NCBI GenBank assembly: GCA_050246115.1
Contig: JBFWWP010000011.1
Coordinates: 62,001 to 126,000, forward strand
Reading direction: 5' to 3'
DNA length: 64,000 bases
Source of the DNA: JBFWWP01 sp050246115
GTDB lineage: Bacteria > Planctomycetota > UBA8108 > UBA1146 > JAJFFE01
In this document: positions 1-9,409 of the stretch, piece after piece
How the letters are laid out: every line of letters begins with the position of its first letter
How positions within the stretch are numbered: position 1 is the stretch's first letter
The notes under the pieces: model-generated
Database searches by the model: none
What the model saw: the letters and a program-made list of their open reading frames with translations, nothing else
What the model was told of the DNA's origin: nothing
Position numbers and translations under genes: made by a program

Positions 1-450
1 CGGGGCTCGCCGGGCACCCCCCCTCGGGCGAACGACGGCGAACGACTCTGTAGAACCCCGACTCGGCGAGGCCCCTCTCCTTGCGGGTGGCAACCTTCCA
101 ACCTGCAGTGGACTCGAGCCCGATGGACCCGTGTCGGAGTGTAGCCGCTCAACGGGACCCGGGTATCGGTAGAAGTACTCATTTTGCAGCGCCTGGGCAG
201 TCCGGAGGTGATGCGTCGGACTACCCGCGCCAAGGGGAATGAGCCAGCCGCGAAAGGGACGTGGTCCCTTCCGAGGATGACGGGTTCGCATGGGTGCTCG
301 GCCGGGGTACCTTCCGAATCCACCGGTCGAGATCGATCGCGGATCGGAGACGCGGTTCAATGACGGGGGAGTGGCATCGCAGAGTGACGGCAGAGTGATC
401 TGGCGATCGACGATTTGCCGCTCACGGGAGGAGAGAAGGAGGCTTAAGCC
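1..450. other. Non-coding leader region before the first gene
   Basis: No convincing gene is visible here; the open frame that begins near 290 is a shadow of the gene starting at 451. A short perfect hairpin (AAGGGAC-gtg-GTCCCTT) lies at 254-270 and has no T-run after it. The last bases before 451 hold a strong ribosome binding site (GGAGAGAAGGAGG). The region probably contains the promoter of the following three-gene operon, but I cannot point to -35/-10 boxes. Confidence 0.4.
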
Positions 451-1473
451 TTGGCGCGAGTCGAACGGGTGCTGGTCACCGGCGGCGGCGGCTTCCTCGG
501 CAGCCACGTCGTCCGCGCGCTGCTTGCGGCGGGCCTCGCGGTCCGGAGCTTCTCGCGCGGTCACTACCCAGAACTCGTGGCGGCAGGTGTCGACGCGGCT
601 CAGGGTGACCTCGCCGATCCGCGGGCGGTGACCGACGCGGCCGCGGGGTGCGACGCGGTGATCCACACCGCAGCGCTCGCGGGGATCTGGGGCGCGGCCA
701 ACGACTACGAACAGGCCAACGTCGTCGGCACGGAGAACGTGCTCGCAGCCTGTCGCACCCACGGGATCGAAGCCATGGTGTACACGAGTTCGCCGAGCGT
801 GGTCTTTGCCGGTGTCGACCAAGAGAACATCGACGAGTCGGCGCCCTACCCATCGCGCTTCCTCGGTCACTACCCGCGCACCAAAGCGGCCGCCGAGCAA
901 CGGGTTCTCGCAGCCAATGGGCCTCGACTCGCGACGGTGGCCCTTCGTCCCCACTTGATCTGGGGCCCGCGCGACAGCCACCTCGTTCCCAGCGTCGTGG
1001 CCCGTGCGCGTTCTGGCGCGCTCCGGCTGATTCACCCAGAGAAGCGCGTGGATTGCTGCTACGTGGACAACGCGGCCGCGGCGCACCTTCTAGCTCTCGA
1101 CAGGTTGGCGGTAGGTTCGGCGATCGCCGGCCGCGCGTTCTTCATTTCGCAGGGCGAACCGATCGCGATCGGCGAGTTCGTGAATCGGATCCTGGCGGCC
1201 GCGGGACTGCCCCCCGTCGCGCGCACGATTCCCGCCGGGGTTGCGTACGCTGTCGGGGCCGTCCTCGAGACCGCCTATGGGCTGCTGCGCATCCAACGGG
1301 AACCGCGCATGACGCGATTTCTCGCGCGCCAACTGGCAACCGCCCATTGGTTCGATCTCACCGCCGCTTATCGCGATCTCGGCTACGTGCCACGGGTCTC
1401 GATCGACGAGGGCATGCGGCGGCTCCGGGAGTGGTTCATGCGTTCGCACCCCGTGGGCAGGGAAGCACCGTGA
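451..1473 (+). CDS. NAD(P)-dependent short-chain reductase, OleD-like (3-beta-HSD family)
   Basis: 340 aa, TTG start chosen because AAGGAGG lies about 8 bases upstream. The N-terminus has the Rossmann motif GGGGFLG (residues 11-17), and the active-site pair is Tyr141/Lys145 in HYPRTK with Ser113-Ser114 upstream, as in extended SDR / 3-beta-hydroxysteroid dehydrogenase proteins. The stretches TSSPSVVF and LRPHLIWGP...HLVP are what I recognise from OleD, the 2-alkyl-3-oxoalkanoate reductase of long-chain olefin synthesis. OleA, OleB and OleC are not visible to the right; they could lie left of the window. It overlaps the next gene by GTGA. A sterol or sugar epimerase role is the main alternative. 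Confidence 0.75.
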   Translation: MARVERVLVTGGGGFLGSHVVRALLAAGLAVRSFSRGHYPELVAAGVDAAQGDLADPRAVTDAAAGCDAVIHTAALAGIWGAANDYEQANVVGTENVLAACRTHGIEAMVYTSSPSVVFAGVDQENIDESAPYPSRFLGHYPRTKAAAEQRVLAANGPRLATVALRPHLIWGPRDSHLVPSVVARARSGALRLIHPEKRVDCCYVDNAAAAHLLALDRLAVGSAIAGRAFFISQGEPIAIGEFVNRILAAAGLPPVARTIPAGVAYAVGAVLETAYGLLRIQREPRMTRFLARQLATAHWFDLTAAYRDLGYVPRVSIDEGMRRLREWFMRSHPVGREAP

Positions 1474-2243
1474 ATGCCTTCGAGCCGCGATTCCCAACCT
1501 GGGCGCCGGTTGCGGGCGTGCCCTCCGCGCTCCCCGGTGTCGACGTGTTTCGTTTCTCTCTCGCGGCTTCGGTGGAGCCGAGCGTGGCGTTGCGGTGCCA
1601 CCTCGATGCGGAGGAGTGTGCGCGCGCCGATCGGTTCGTGGTGCCGACGGCGGCGGAGCAGTTCGTTCTAGGCCGTGTGGGCTTGCGCCGTATTCTCGGT
1701 CACTTCCTCCAAGTGGCGCCGCGCGCCGTACGCTTGCGCTACGGTGTTCACGGCAGGCCTGAATTGGCTGCGCCCTTCGATCGCGCCGGGCTGACCTTCA
1801 ACTTGGCACACTCGCACGGCATGGCCATTTGTGCGGTCACGCACGGGGGCGGCCTCGGCGTCGATCTCGAGCGAGTGCGGGCGGAAGTGGCTACCGAAGC
1901 GATCGCTCGACGCTACTTCGCCACCGCTGAAGTCGCCGCGCTCTTGTCGGTTCCGGAGCGCGAGCGCGCGCGGGCGTTCTTCCGGATCTGGACCCGCAAG
2001 GAAGCGTACTTGAAGGCGGTGGGGACGGGCATCGCCGGCGTGCTCCAGTCGTTCGAGGTCAACCTCGAGCCTGGCCCCGCAGCGCGTTTCGTAGCGCACT
2101 ACCGCGAACCGAGCGAGACCTCCCGCTGGATGCTCTTCGACATCGCGGATCTCGAGGAGTACCCGGAGTACGCGGCGAGTCTCGTCGTCGAGGTCGGTGC
2201 AGCCTCGTCGATTCGTCGTTGGGATGGAGTACCTGGCCCATGA
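1470..2243 (+). CDS. 4'-phosphopantetheinyl transferase (Sfp type)
   Basis: 257 aa, GTG start overlapping the previous stop (GTGA), with GGGAAG just upstream. Sfp-type enzymes move the phosphopantetheine arm of CoA onto a Ser of carrier proteins. The family signatures are present and in order: FNLAHS at 110-115, the Mg-binding GVDLE at 130-134, and FRIWTRKEAYLKAVG from 171, with Trp, Lys and Glu of the W..KEA..K box. Length fits the family (220-260 aa). Coupling to a reductase and a hydrolase suggests service to a carrier-protein-dependent lipid or polyketide pathway, but no carrier protein or synthase is in view. Confidence 0.88.
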   Translation: MNAFEPRFPTWAPVAGVPSALPGVDVFRFSLAASVEPSVALRCHLDAEECARADRFVVPTAAEQFVLGRVGLRRILGHFLQVAPRAVRLRYGVHGRPELAAPFDRAGLTFNLAHSHGMAICAVTHGGGLGVDLERVRAEVATEAIARRYFATAEVAALLSVPERERARAFFRIWTRKEAYLKAVGTGIAGVLQSFEVNLEPGPAARFVAHYREPSETSRWMLFDIADLEEYPEYAASLVVEVGAASSIRRWDGVPGP

Positions 2244-3337
2244 ACGAGGGAGTCGTCGGCGAGCCCCTTGCGCCGATCTTCGAGGATGATGCGGTCCGCG
2301 TGGTGAGAGCGAGCGAGCCGTGCGCGTACTCGTTCGAGCCGATCGCGAGTGATCCGTGGGCCGAAGCGATCGTGGTTCACGGGATCTGCGAGCACGCCTT
2401 TCGCTGGTTTCCCTTCGCGCGGCAACTCGTGCGACACGGAATATCGGTTCGCCTCGCCCATCTCCCCGGCCACGGTCCGCCGACGTCGCACCCGAGCGAG
2501 TGGGACGCGTTGGGGATCGACACTCTGCGTTTTTCAGCGCAAGAACTCGTCGACCGGTGGCGCATGGTGCCGCCATTGGAGCGGCAGCGAGCGGCCCGGG
2601 TTCGACGTGGCCAGACCCGAACTCTGCGGGGGCTGCGGCTCGATCAAGCCCTAGAGCAGGTCGCGCAGCTCGCTCGCTGCGGTCCGACCCACGAACAGAG
2701 CGATCGAGCGGGGCGGCGGCCGCTGTTCATCATCGGTCACAGTTTGGGGGGGCTGATTGCGGCGGAGGTCGCGGCGCGACTCGCCGAGCACGATCGAACG
2801 GCGCTCGCTGGCGTGATTCTGTTGAACCCTGCGCTGCAGCCGACCGCTCACGGAGTGGTTGGGCGTTGGATCGTGCGCCAGAGTTGGCAAGCTCGAACCA
2901 CGAGGTCGGGGCCTGGGCTCCTGGGGCGGATCGCGGCCGGCGCCGCGCGTTGCGGCGTAGGAGTGAGCACTCGGTGGGCCACGCCCTTCGTCAGTGACCT
3001 GGCCGTCGAGCAACGTTTGCAGGCCGCCGACCCGCTCATCTTGCGCAAGGTCCCGCTCTCCTTTCTGCTCCAAGTCGAAGCGCTGATGGCACGAACCGCG
3101 GCGCGAGTGGCTCCGTACCCACTGCCGGTCTTTCTCCAAGTCTCGGGTGCCGATCGCGTCGTCGACCCGGCGGGCGCCCTACGATTCGCATCGACGCTGC
3201 AGCAATCGCCCCACGCCGGGCGCTGCGGCGTCGTGAGCTGGCCGGGCTTCGAACCCCATGACGCCGTGCGATCGTCGCGAGGGGGCCCGCTGGTCGAGCG
3301 GTTGGTGGCGTGGTGTGACGGCCAACAATCTCGGTAG
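2240..3337 (+). CDS. Alpha/beta hydrolase (monoacylglycerol-lipase-like)
   Basis: 365 aa, ATG start overlapping the preceding stop (ATGA). The oxyanion-hole segment VVHGICEH is near residue 47, the nucleophile elbow GHSLGG is at 166-171 (Ser168), the acid is probably Asp in SGADRVVDP near 305, and the His is in EPHDAV near 344. Between strand 4 and the elbow there is an Arg/Gln-rich insertion of about 60 residues that likely forms the lid. The substrate is probably a lipid or acyl ester (inference from fold). It does not look like OleB, which is haloalkane-dehalogenase-like. Third gene of an overlapping trio. Confidence 0.75.
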   Translation: MNEGVVGEPLAPIFEDDAVRVVRASEPCAYSFEPIASDPWAEAIVVHGICEHAFRWFPFARQLVRHGISVRLAHLPGHGPPTSHPSEWDALGIDTLRFSAQELVDRWRMVPPLERQRAARVRRGQTRTLRGLRLDQALEQVAQLARCGPTHEQSDRAGRRPLFIIGHSLGGLIAAEVAARLAEHDRTALAGVILLNPALQPTAHGVVGRWIVRQSWQARTTRSGPGLLGRIAAGAARCGVGVSTRWATPFVSDLAVEQRLQAADPLILRKVPLSFLLQVEALMARTAARVAPYPLPVFLQVSGADRVVDPAGALRFASTLQQSPHAGRCGVVSWPGFEPHDAVRSSRGGPLVERLVAWCDGQQSR

Positions 3338-3796
3338 GGAACGCGTAAGTCTTTGTTTTGTCGGTTGTTGCTCCGACGCAATGGGGGACAGGGAAACTCC
3401 GGCCGTGCCTTGCTGCCGCGGTTGTCACCCACTACCATCCCCAGCTCTGAAACAAACTCTCGGCAAACTCGGCTCGACGGCCGCGAGGCTCCCGCAACCG
3501 TCCGATGGCGTTGCTGGCCGTGCGCGGCTTTCGTGACTGCGCGACCGGCGGGACTCCGCCATTCCGTGTGGGCCCGGGAGTCGCAGATCTTTATCTGCGC
3601 TTTATGTTCTTGTCCTAAGAAGGTGCGCACGAGGCGGGTAGCCTCCAAAGTGGCTGTCCGCCGACGAGTGGGTCGGTAAGCAAAACGGGAATCAATCTTC
3701 GGTTTCGTAATTGAGTGGACGGATCGTCGGGACGAGAACCTCTCGTGCCCCGCAATCGAGGACCGACCAGCGGTCCTCCAAGAGAAAGGGAATGGA
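3338..3796. other. Intergenic region before the large secreted protein
   Basis: 459 bases with no supported gene. It holds the hairpin at 3582-3599 that may end the upstream operon and, at its right end, the ribosome binding site of the secreted protein (AGAGAAAGGGA before ATG 3797). No riboswitch that I can recognise. Confidence 0.5.
3582..3607 (+). terminator. Possible rho-independent terminator
   Basis: A 7-bp perfect stem CGCAGAT/ATCTGCG with loop CTTT (3582-3599) is followed by a T-rich run CTTTATGTTCTT. It is about 245 bases past the hydrolase stop, so it may end that operon. The stem is short, so confidence is low. Confidence 0.35.
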
Positions 3797-6700
3797 ATGC
3801 TGAGAAAGCTCGTGCTTGGCCTCGCGACATTCTGTCTGTCGACAGCGGTCGTGAGTGCCCAGGTCACCATCAATGAGATTCGGATCGACCAGAACGGGTC
3901 CGACTGCGACGAGTACTTCGAGTTGAGCGGCGCGCCTGCGACCTCGCTCAACGGCATCTGGTACCTGGTCATCGGCGACGGCACCGGCGGGTCGGGGGTC
4001 GTAGAGACCGCACTCGATCTCTCGGGCAACTCGGTCAATGGTCTCGGACTGTTTGCGGTCGCGGAGGACACCTTCGGAACTGGAGCGATCACCGGCGTGC
4101 TCGATCTCACCGTCGCCGGTGGCGGCGCGACCTGCGGTGCGGCCGGAACGCTCGTGTTCGAGAACAACGACAACGTCACCCACATGCTGGTGCAGGGGTT
4201 CACGGGCGCGGCAAACGACGACCTCGACACCGACGATGACGGTGTTTTCGACGTCACGCCTTGGACGTCGATCGTCGACAGCGTCTCGTTGATCGCGACG
4301 GTCGGTTCGGGTGACCAGGTCTACAGCGCCACCACCATCGGCCCCGATGGCACCTTCGTCCCGGGCCACGTCTATCGTTGCCCCGACGGCACCGGAGCCT
4401 TCCAGATCGGCCCGTTTGCCGGCGGCTTCGACACGGTCGGCGCCGCCAATCTCTGCATGGGCGGGTGCGCGATCCCGGCCAGCTTGGACTGCGATTCGGA
4501 CTGCGGGACCGGCCAGATCACTCTGGACTGGAACCTGCCGATGCAGTCGACCTACACGAGCATCACCATCACTCGCGACACGGTGGTCGTGGCCACCCTC
4601 GCCGGTACCGCGACGACCTTCACGGACATCCCGCTCGCGACCGGGCAGATCTACGCCTACGAAGTGATCGGCGAGTGCGCGCCCGGCATGACCGGGATCG
4701 CTACCTGCTCGGTCGACCACTGTCCGTGCGCGGCGCCGACCAGTCTTGTCTGTGCTTCCGACTGCGGTCCCAACAACGCCAACCTCACTTGGGCGAACGG
4801 CGACCTCTACGCGAGCATCGAGATCTACCGCGACGCCGTGCTGGTCGCGACTCTCGGCGGCATGGCCACTTCCCACACCGATTTCGGCCTGGCACCCGGC
4901 ATGTACAGCTACGAAGTTCGCGGCATCTGCGGCCCCGACTTCGCGAGTGCGACCTGCGGCCTGCTCCACTGCTTGCCGGTCCCGAACGTGATCATCAACG
5001 AGGTCCGCCTCAACACCCCGGGCGCTGACGACGACGAAGAGTTTGCCGAGCTGATTGGTCCTCCCGGAACTGCGCTCACGGGATTGACCTACTTGGTCAT
5101 CGGAGACTCGGCCGCAGGGAGCGGCGTGATCGAGGCGGCCGTGGATCTGTCGGCCTTCTCGCTGGACGCGAACGGTTTCTTCGTCTTCTCGCAAAGCGAC
5201 CTCGACGAGCTGACCGATCCGCTCCTCGCGACGGGTTGCATCAACTACCTCGGTGTTGGCGCCGGCCCCGACCTCATCGTGATCGACCTGAATTTCGAGA
5301 ACGCGGACAACGTCACGCACATGGTGGTGCAAGGCTTCAGCGGCACGCCGAACTCCGATCTCGATACCAACGACGACGGCGTCCTCGACTCGTCGCCGTG
5401 GATCGCGATCGTCGACAGCGTTGGCATCGTCGACGACGCGATGGGCGGCGATTTCCTTTATTCGGCCAATCTCATCGGGCCGAGCCCGTTCGGTCAGCCC
5501 GACCACATCTTCCGTTGCGTCGGCGGCTTCGGCGGTCAGAACGTTTGGCGCATCGGCTCGCTGTTCGGCTGCCCTGCGGCGGATACGCCGGGTGCGGTCA
5601 ACACCTGTCCGACCTGCTTCGAGATTCTCGACCTGCAGTGCGTCTCGGACTGCGTGACGGGGAACATCACGCTCACGTGGACCAACGATGACACCTACAC
5701 CGACATCACGGTGCTGCGCAACGGGCTCCAAGTCGGCTTGCTCGCGGGCAACGCTCAGACGTTCACGGAGATGAGTGTCCCTGGTGGACCGCACACGTAC
5801 GAGCTGATCGGCACGTGCGCCATGGGCACCACGGTGGCTTCTTGTGACGTGATCCACGGCGTCTACAGCGGCGAGGACAACGTGATTTTCGCCGGCGAGG
5901 GCGTGGGTGGTGCGTCCGACAGCGTGGCGTTGCTGCAGACGGCCTTGATTTCGAACGGCCAGACCGTGATCGTGATCGATCGCCTCGACGGCTACGCCTG
6001 CTTCAATCAGTTCACGGCCAACACCGTGCTGTGGGTCATGAACGGGACCTTCCCGAACAAGTACCTCATGACGGTCGCGGACGGCCAAGCGCTGGTGAAC
6101 GTGCTCTCGGGTGGCAACTCGATCTACATCGAGGGCGCGGGTATCTTCGACTTCGATCCAGCGACGCCCTTCCTGGATTACGACGGCGTCGACAACAGCA
6201 TCTCGACCCCGGGTGTCGCCACCATGGCGGACGACTCGCTGACCAGCCTGGACGGCGGCGTGTTCAGCAACCTCGATGTCTCGGCACTCCAGGATGTGGT
6301 GTACAACCAGGACAACCAGGGCGGCAACGACTTCAACGCCAACCTGATCCCGACCGGTACCACCGCTCCGCTGGATATCCCCGGTGGCTCTGCCGGTCTC
6401 GTCTGGAACAACAACCCTGACGCTCTGCCGGATCCGATGGTGGTCGAGACGGCGTACGGCGTGGGCGTCTTCTACAAGACCCCGCCTGCCTTCGGCGACG
6501 TCTTGTCGGTCAGTTTCGAGTTCGGCGGTTACGGCGGCGACCAGCTGCAGTTGGCGGGCCTCTACGCCGCGGCACTGCGTCGCAGCGGCATGATGACCGG
6601 ACCGCAGTTCAAGCGTGGCGACTGCAACAACGACAACTCGTTCAACATTGCCGACGCCATCACGATCCTGGGCTTCCTGTTCCCGCAGGGCACGCCGCCG

Positions 6701-6889
6701 GCTCTCGCCTGCCGCGACGCCTGCGATGCGAACGACGACGGCAACCTGAACATTGCCGACGCGGTGACGAAGCTCGGCAACCTGTTCCCGTCGGGTCCGC
6801 CGACTCCGCTCCCGGCGCCGTTCATGGCGTGTGGCGAGGATCCGACGATGGATTCGCTGGATTGCACCGGCTACATGCACTGCCCGTAG
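3797..6889 (+). CDS. Large secreted protein with duplicated lamin-tail-like domains and C-terminal dockerin repeats
   Basis: 1030 aa with a clear signal peptide ending in VVSAQ (about 21-22). Two long repeats start VTINEIRID (about residue 23) and VIINEVRLN (about 396). Each has a D/E-rich EYFEL-type core and a segment NVTHM(L/V)VQGF..., with D-rich D-D-DG stretches that could bind calcium; the pattern resembles LTD (lamin-tail) surface domains. Each is followed by short Fn3-like modules with paired Cys (CDSDC, CASDC, CVSDC). A region of about 250 residues near 690-935 has no assignment. Residues 940-1030 hold two dockerin/EF-hand repeats (NIADAITILGFLF, NIADAVTKLGNLF) and a Cys-rich end. Exported structural or adhesive protein, function unknown. 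Confidence 0.8.
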   Translation: MLRKLVLGLATFCLSTAVVSAQVTINEIRIDQNGSDCDEYFELSGAPATSLNGIWYLVIGDGTGGSGVVETALDLSGNSVNGLGLFAVAEDTFGTGAITGVLDLTVAGGGATCGAAGTLVFENNDNVTHMLVQGFTGAANDDLDTDDDGVFDVTPWTSIVDSVSLIATVGSGDQVYSATTIGPDGTFVPGHVYRCPDGTGAFQIGPFAGGFDTVGAANLCMGGCAIPASLDCDSDCGTGQITLDWNLPMQSTYTSITITRDTVVVATLAGTATTFTDIPLATGQIYAYEVIGECAPGMTGIATCSVDHCPCAAPTSLVCASDCGPNNANLTWANGDLYASIEIYRDAVLVATLGGMATSHTDFGLAPGMYSYEVRGICGPDFASATCGLLHCLPVPNVIINEVRLNTPGADDDEEFAELIGPPGTALTGLTYLVIGDSAAGSGVIEAAVDLSAFSLDANGFFVFSQSDLDELTDPLLATGCINYLGVGAGPDLIVIDLNFENADNVTHMVVQGFSGTPNSDLDTNDDGVLDSSPWIAIVDSVGIVDDAMGGDFLYSANLIGPSPFGQPDHIFRCVGGFGGQNVWRIGSLFGCPAADTPGAVNTCPTCFEILDLQCVSDCVTGNITLTWTNDDTYTDITVLRNGLQVGLLAGNAQTFTEMSVPGGPHTYELIGTCAMGTTVASCDVIHGVYSGEDNVIFAGEGVGGASDSVALLQTALISNGQTVIVIDRLDGYACFNQFTANTVLWVMNGTFPNKYLMTVADGQALVNVLSGGNSIYIEGAGIFDFDPATPFLDYDGVDNSISTPGVATMADDSLTSLDGGVFSNLDVSALQDVVYNQDNQGGNDFNANLIPTGTTAPLDIPGGSAGLVWNNNPDALPDPMVVETAYGVGVFYKTPPAFGDVLSVSFEFGGYGGDQLQLAGLYAAALRRSGMMTGPQFKRGDCNNDNSFNIADAITILGFLFPQGTPPALACRDACDANDDGNLNIADAVTKLGNLFPSGPPTPLPAPFMACGEDPTMDSLDCTGYMHCP

Positions 6890-6930
6890 TCTCTTCGGCG
6901 TAGTCGCATTGCAGCACGTCGACTCTTGAT

Positions 6931-6965
6931 GCCGGGGGGCTCGATCTCGAGCCCCCCGGCATTTT
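6931..6965 (+). terminator. Strong rho-independent terminator
   Basis: A perfect 14-bp inverted repeat (GCCGGGGGGCTCGA / TCGAGCCCCCCGGC) with a 2-base centre is followed by ATTTT. It starts about 40 bases past the stop of the secreted protein and is the clearest terminator in the window. It lies between convergent genes and could act in part on rlmKL as well. Confidence 0.9.
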
Positions 6966-7046
6966 CGTTCGTGGTCACGTCGACCGGGGAGCGGGGAGGC
7001 GGTCAAGCGCGAGGAAGTGCAGGCCCCGGGCACGGGGCACTCTCGT

Positions 7047-7062
7047 CTTGGGCGACTCCTTA
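7047..7062. repeat. Family A element end fragment at the rlmKL stop
   Basis: CTTGGGCGACTCCTTA matches all 16 bases of the right end of the fold-back element at 25531-25709 and its flank. It supplies the last codons and the TAA stop of rlmKL. No left end is visible nearby. Confidence 0.6.
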
Positions 7063-9294
7063 CGGTTGGACCCGCGTAATGCACCAACAGCGGTGGATCT
7101 TCCGGTTGCGGAAGTCGGGCGGAACCGTGAGGTGGCTGATCTCACGAACGCTCGTGTCGGCGGGGAGGTTGGCCTCGAACTTGAACTTCCGGAAGTTCGT
7201 CGAGAAGTAGATCGTGCCGCCCGAACTCAGCAGGGGGACCAGTTGCTCGAGTAGCCGAGCATGGTCGCGCTGCACATCCCAGTCATCCTCGAGCGCCTTG
7301 CTGTTCGAGAAGGTCGGCGGATCCACGACGACGAGGTCATAGGACTTGCTCGGATCGTGAGCCTCGATGAAGGCGAGCGAATCCGAGCGAACGAAGCGGT
7401 GCTGGGCGCCGCTCAGCTGGTTGAGTGCGAGGTTCTCCTCCGCCCACGCGAGGTAGTTGCCGGATAGGTCCACGGTCGTCGTCTCCGAGGCACCTCCCGC
7501 GGCCGCATAGACCGTGAACGACCCGGTGTAGGCAAAAAGGTTGAGGAACCGTTTGCCCTGAGCCTGCTGTCGGACTTTGTCGCGCGTGATGCGGTGGTCC
7601 AGGAACAGGCCGGTGTCCAGGTACGAGGCCAGGTCGACCCAGAACCGCAGCCCGCCCTCGTCGGCGACGAACCTCCCGGCTTCTGAGCCGAGGTCGTGCT
7701 GGTCGAAGCGCGTGTATTGCTCGCTACCCCGCATTCGTTGCCGATGCTTGAGGAACACACGGCGGCGGTCCACACCGGTGACCTCACAGGCGACCTCGCA
7801 CATGCGCTCGAGCCACGCCGCGTGTTCGGCCGGCGGTCGGTCGTGCGGGCGTTCGTACTCGGCCAAATAGAGGTGGTCTCCATAGCGATCGACGAGCAGC
7901 GGAACCTCCGGAATGTCGCGGTCGTAGAGCCGAAAGCAGGAGATTCCCAAACGGGTCGGCCAGCGCCGAAGGTGCCGCGCGCGCTTGCGGAGTCGGTTGG
8001 CGAAGAGATCTGCCTGCTCGCGCGACTTGGCGGAGAGTTCCCCGAACACAGCACCCGCGGGCGTCGCGCGCGGTGCAGTGCAGGGGGCGGTGCGCGGTGC
8101 GTCGAGTTGCTCGCCCGCGGGGATGTCGTCCACTGCAGCGGACGCGCTGGCCGCCGGAGCGTCGCGGCCCGGACGCGGTCCGTGAAACTGGTAGTAGGTG
8201 CACTCGATCCGGCCGTTGTAGAGCTTGCGACGGCGGTCGGCCGGACGCCCCACGATGCGCTCGAAGTCCAGTCGGGCGGTGAGGAAGTAGTGCGACCAAG
8301 TCTTTAGGTGTCGCAGGACGAGCGGCATGGACTGGTAGAGCTCCTCGACTTCCTCGGCTTCGCCCATGCGTTCGCCGTAGGGTGGGTTCGCGATGACGAC
8401 CCCATAGTCAGCGCTCGAACGTAGGTCGCTGAAGTCCTGGCACTGGAAGTGAATGTCCCCATCGACGCCGGCTGCACGCGCGTGCTCGCGAGCGAACACG
8501 AGGGCGCTCTCGTCGTGGTCGAAGGCCAGGATCCGTTGGGGGAGTGGACCCCGGGCACGATCCCGGGCGCTGCGGCGTGCTTCCTCCCACACGGCAGCAG
8601 GCAGGCTGGGCCAGCTCTCCGCGGCGAACGTGCGGAGGCGACCCGGCGCGAGGTCGCGGCCGATCAACGCGGCCTCGATGGGAATCGTGCCGGTGCCGCA
8701 GAACGGATCGACGAGCGGACGCTCGGGTCGCCAAAAGCTGAGCAGCACGAGTGCCGCCGCGAGGGTTTCCCGCAACGGGGCGACCCCCACGAGCGGGCGA
8801 TAGCCACGCTTGTGCAAGCCGACGCCGGTGGTGTCGATGGTCAGCAGCGCGCGGTCGTTCAGCAACGCGACCTCGACCGTGTACGGGTTGCCCGACTCCG
8901 GCAGTTCGTCCGTGCGGTGCGCCTCTTTCAGGCGTTCGACGATGGCTTTGTTCACGATGCGCTGACAAGCGGGGACGCTCGAGAGCTGCGACTTGACGGA
9001 GCGCCCCTTCACGAGGATGGCATCGCAGGCCCCGATCCACTGTTCCCACGGCAGCGCGCGGACGCCGTCGAAGAGCGCGCCGAAGTCGGGCGCCGGGAAC
9101 CGCCCGACGACCAGCAACACGCGCTCCGCGGTCCGCAACTCGATGTTCGTGCGCGCGATCGCCGCGCCGTCCCCGCGAAACGAGAGCCGACCCGGCTCAT
9201 CCGCTCGGGCCTCGTAGCTCAGAGTCGCGAGCTCGCGTTTCGCGACCGCCTCGAGGCCAAATGCCGTCGTCGCGATGAGATCGTACTCGGTCAT
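7060..9294 (-). CDS. rlmL: Bifunctional 23S rRNA methyltransferase RlmKL
   Basis: 744 aa. Family members methylate 23S rRNA at G2445 (N2, RlmL half) and G2069 (N7, RlmK half). The start ATG at 9294 gives MTEYDLIATTAFGLEAV, matching the usual N-terminus; an in-frame ATG at 9315 is possible. The order is THUMP domain, a first SAM methyltransferase with NPPYGERMGEAEE, a disordered Ala/Pro/Arg linker near 385-425, then a second methyltransferase with FAYTGSFTVYAA and DPPTFSNSK. All motifs are intact. The last codons overlap a copy of the family A repeat end. It is convergent with the secreted protein upstream of it. Confidence 0.93.
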   Translation of the reverse strand: MTEYDLIATTAFGLEAVAKRELATLSYEARADEPGRLSFRGDGAAIARTNIELRTAERVLLVVGRFPAPDFGALFDGVRALPWEQWIGACDAILVKGRSVKSQLSSVPACQRIVNKAIVERLKEAHRTDELPESGNPYTVEVALLNDRALLTIDTTGVGLHKRGYRPLVGVAPLRETLAAALVLLSFWRPERPLVDPFCGTGTIPIEAALIGRDLAPGRLRTFAAESWPSLPAAVWEEARRSARDRARGPLPQRILAFDHDESALVFAREHARAAGVDGDIHFQCQDFSDLRSSADYGVVIANPPYGERMGEAEEVEELYQSMPLVLRHLKTWSHYFLTARLDFERIVGRPADRRRKLYNGRIECTYYQFHGPRPGRDAPAASASAAVDDIPAGEQLDAPRTAPCTAPRATPAGAVFGELSAKSREQADLFANRLRKRARHLRRWPTRLGISCFRLYDRDIPEVPLLVDRYGDHLYLAEYERPHDRPPAEHAAWLERMCEVACEVTGVDRRRVFLKHRQRMRGSEQYTRFDQHDLGSEAGRFVADEGGLRFWVDLASYLDTGLFLDHRITRDKVRQQAQGKRFLNLFAYTGSFTVYAAAGGASETTTVDLSGNYLAWAEENLALNQLSGAQHRFVRSDSLAFIEAHDPSKSYDLVVVDPPTFSNSKALEDDWDVQRDHARLLEQLVPLLSSGGTIYFSTNFRKFKFEANLPADTSVREISHLTVPPDFRNRKIHRCWCITRVQP

Positions 9295-9409
9295 GCGGGT
9301 CCGGTTCCGTTTCATATGGCGTCCGGCGTCGGCCACGGACGATTTCGATCCGAGGTGGGGGCATCGCACCCCGATGTGCGGAGCGACTCGAACCCCCAGG
9401 GGCAGCGCG

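Noticed and set aside
200..290. Possible riboswitch (AAGGGGAAT and AGCCAG strings) or SRP-type RNA in the leader region
   Set aside because: Conserved boxes are in the wrong order or missing; only one short hairpin is real.
2240..3337. OleB assignment of the alpha/beta hydrolase
   Set aside because: Sequence around the elbow and lid is of the lipase type (GHSLGG), not the haloalkane-dehalogenase type with Asp nucleophile.
3850..7087. Long minus-strand open frame of over 1100 codons opposite the secreted protein
   Set aside because: Composition shadow of a high-GC gene with Asp/Val-rich text; the plus strand has signal peptide, repeats and terminator.
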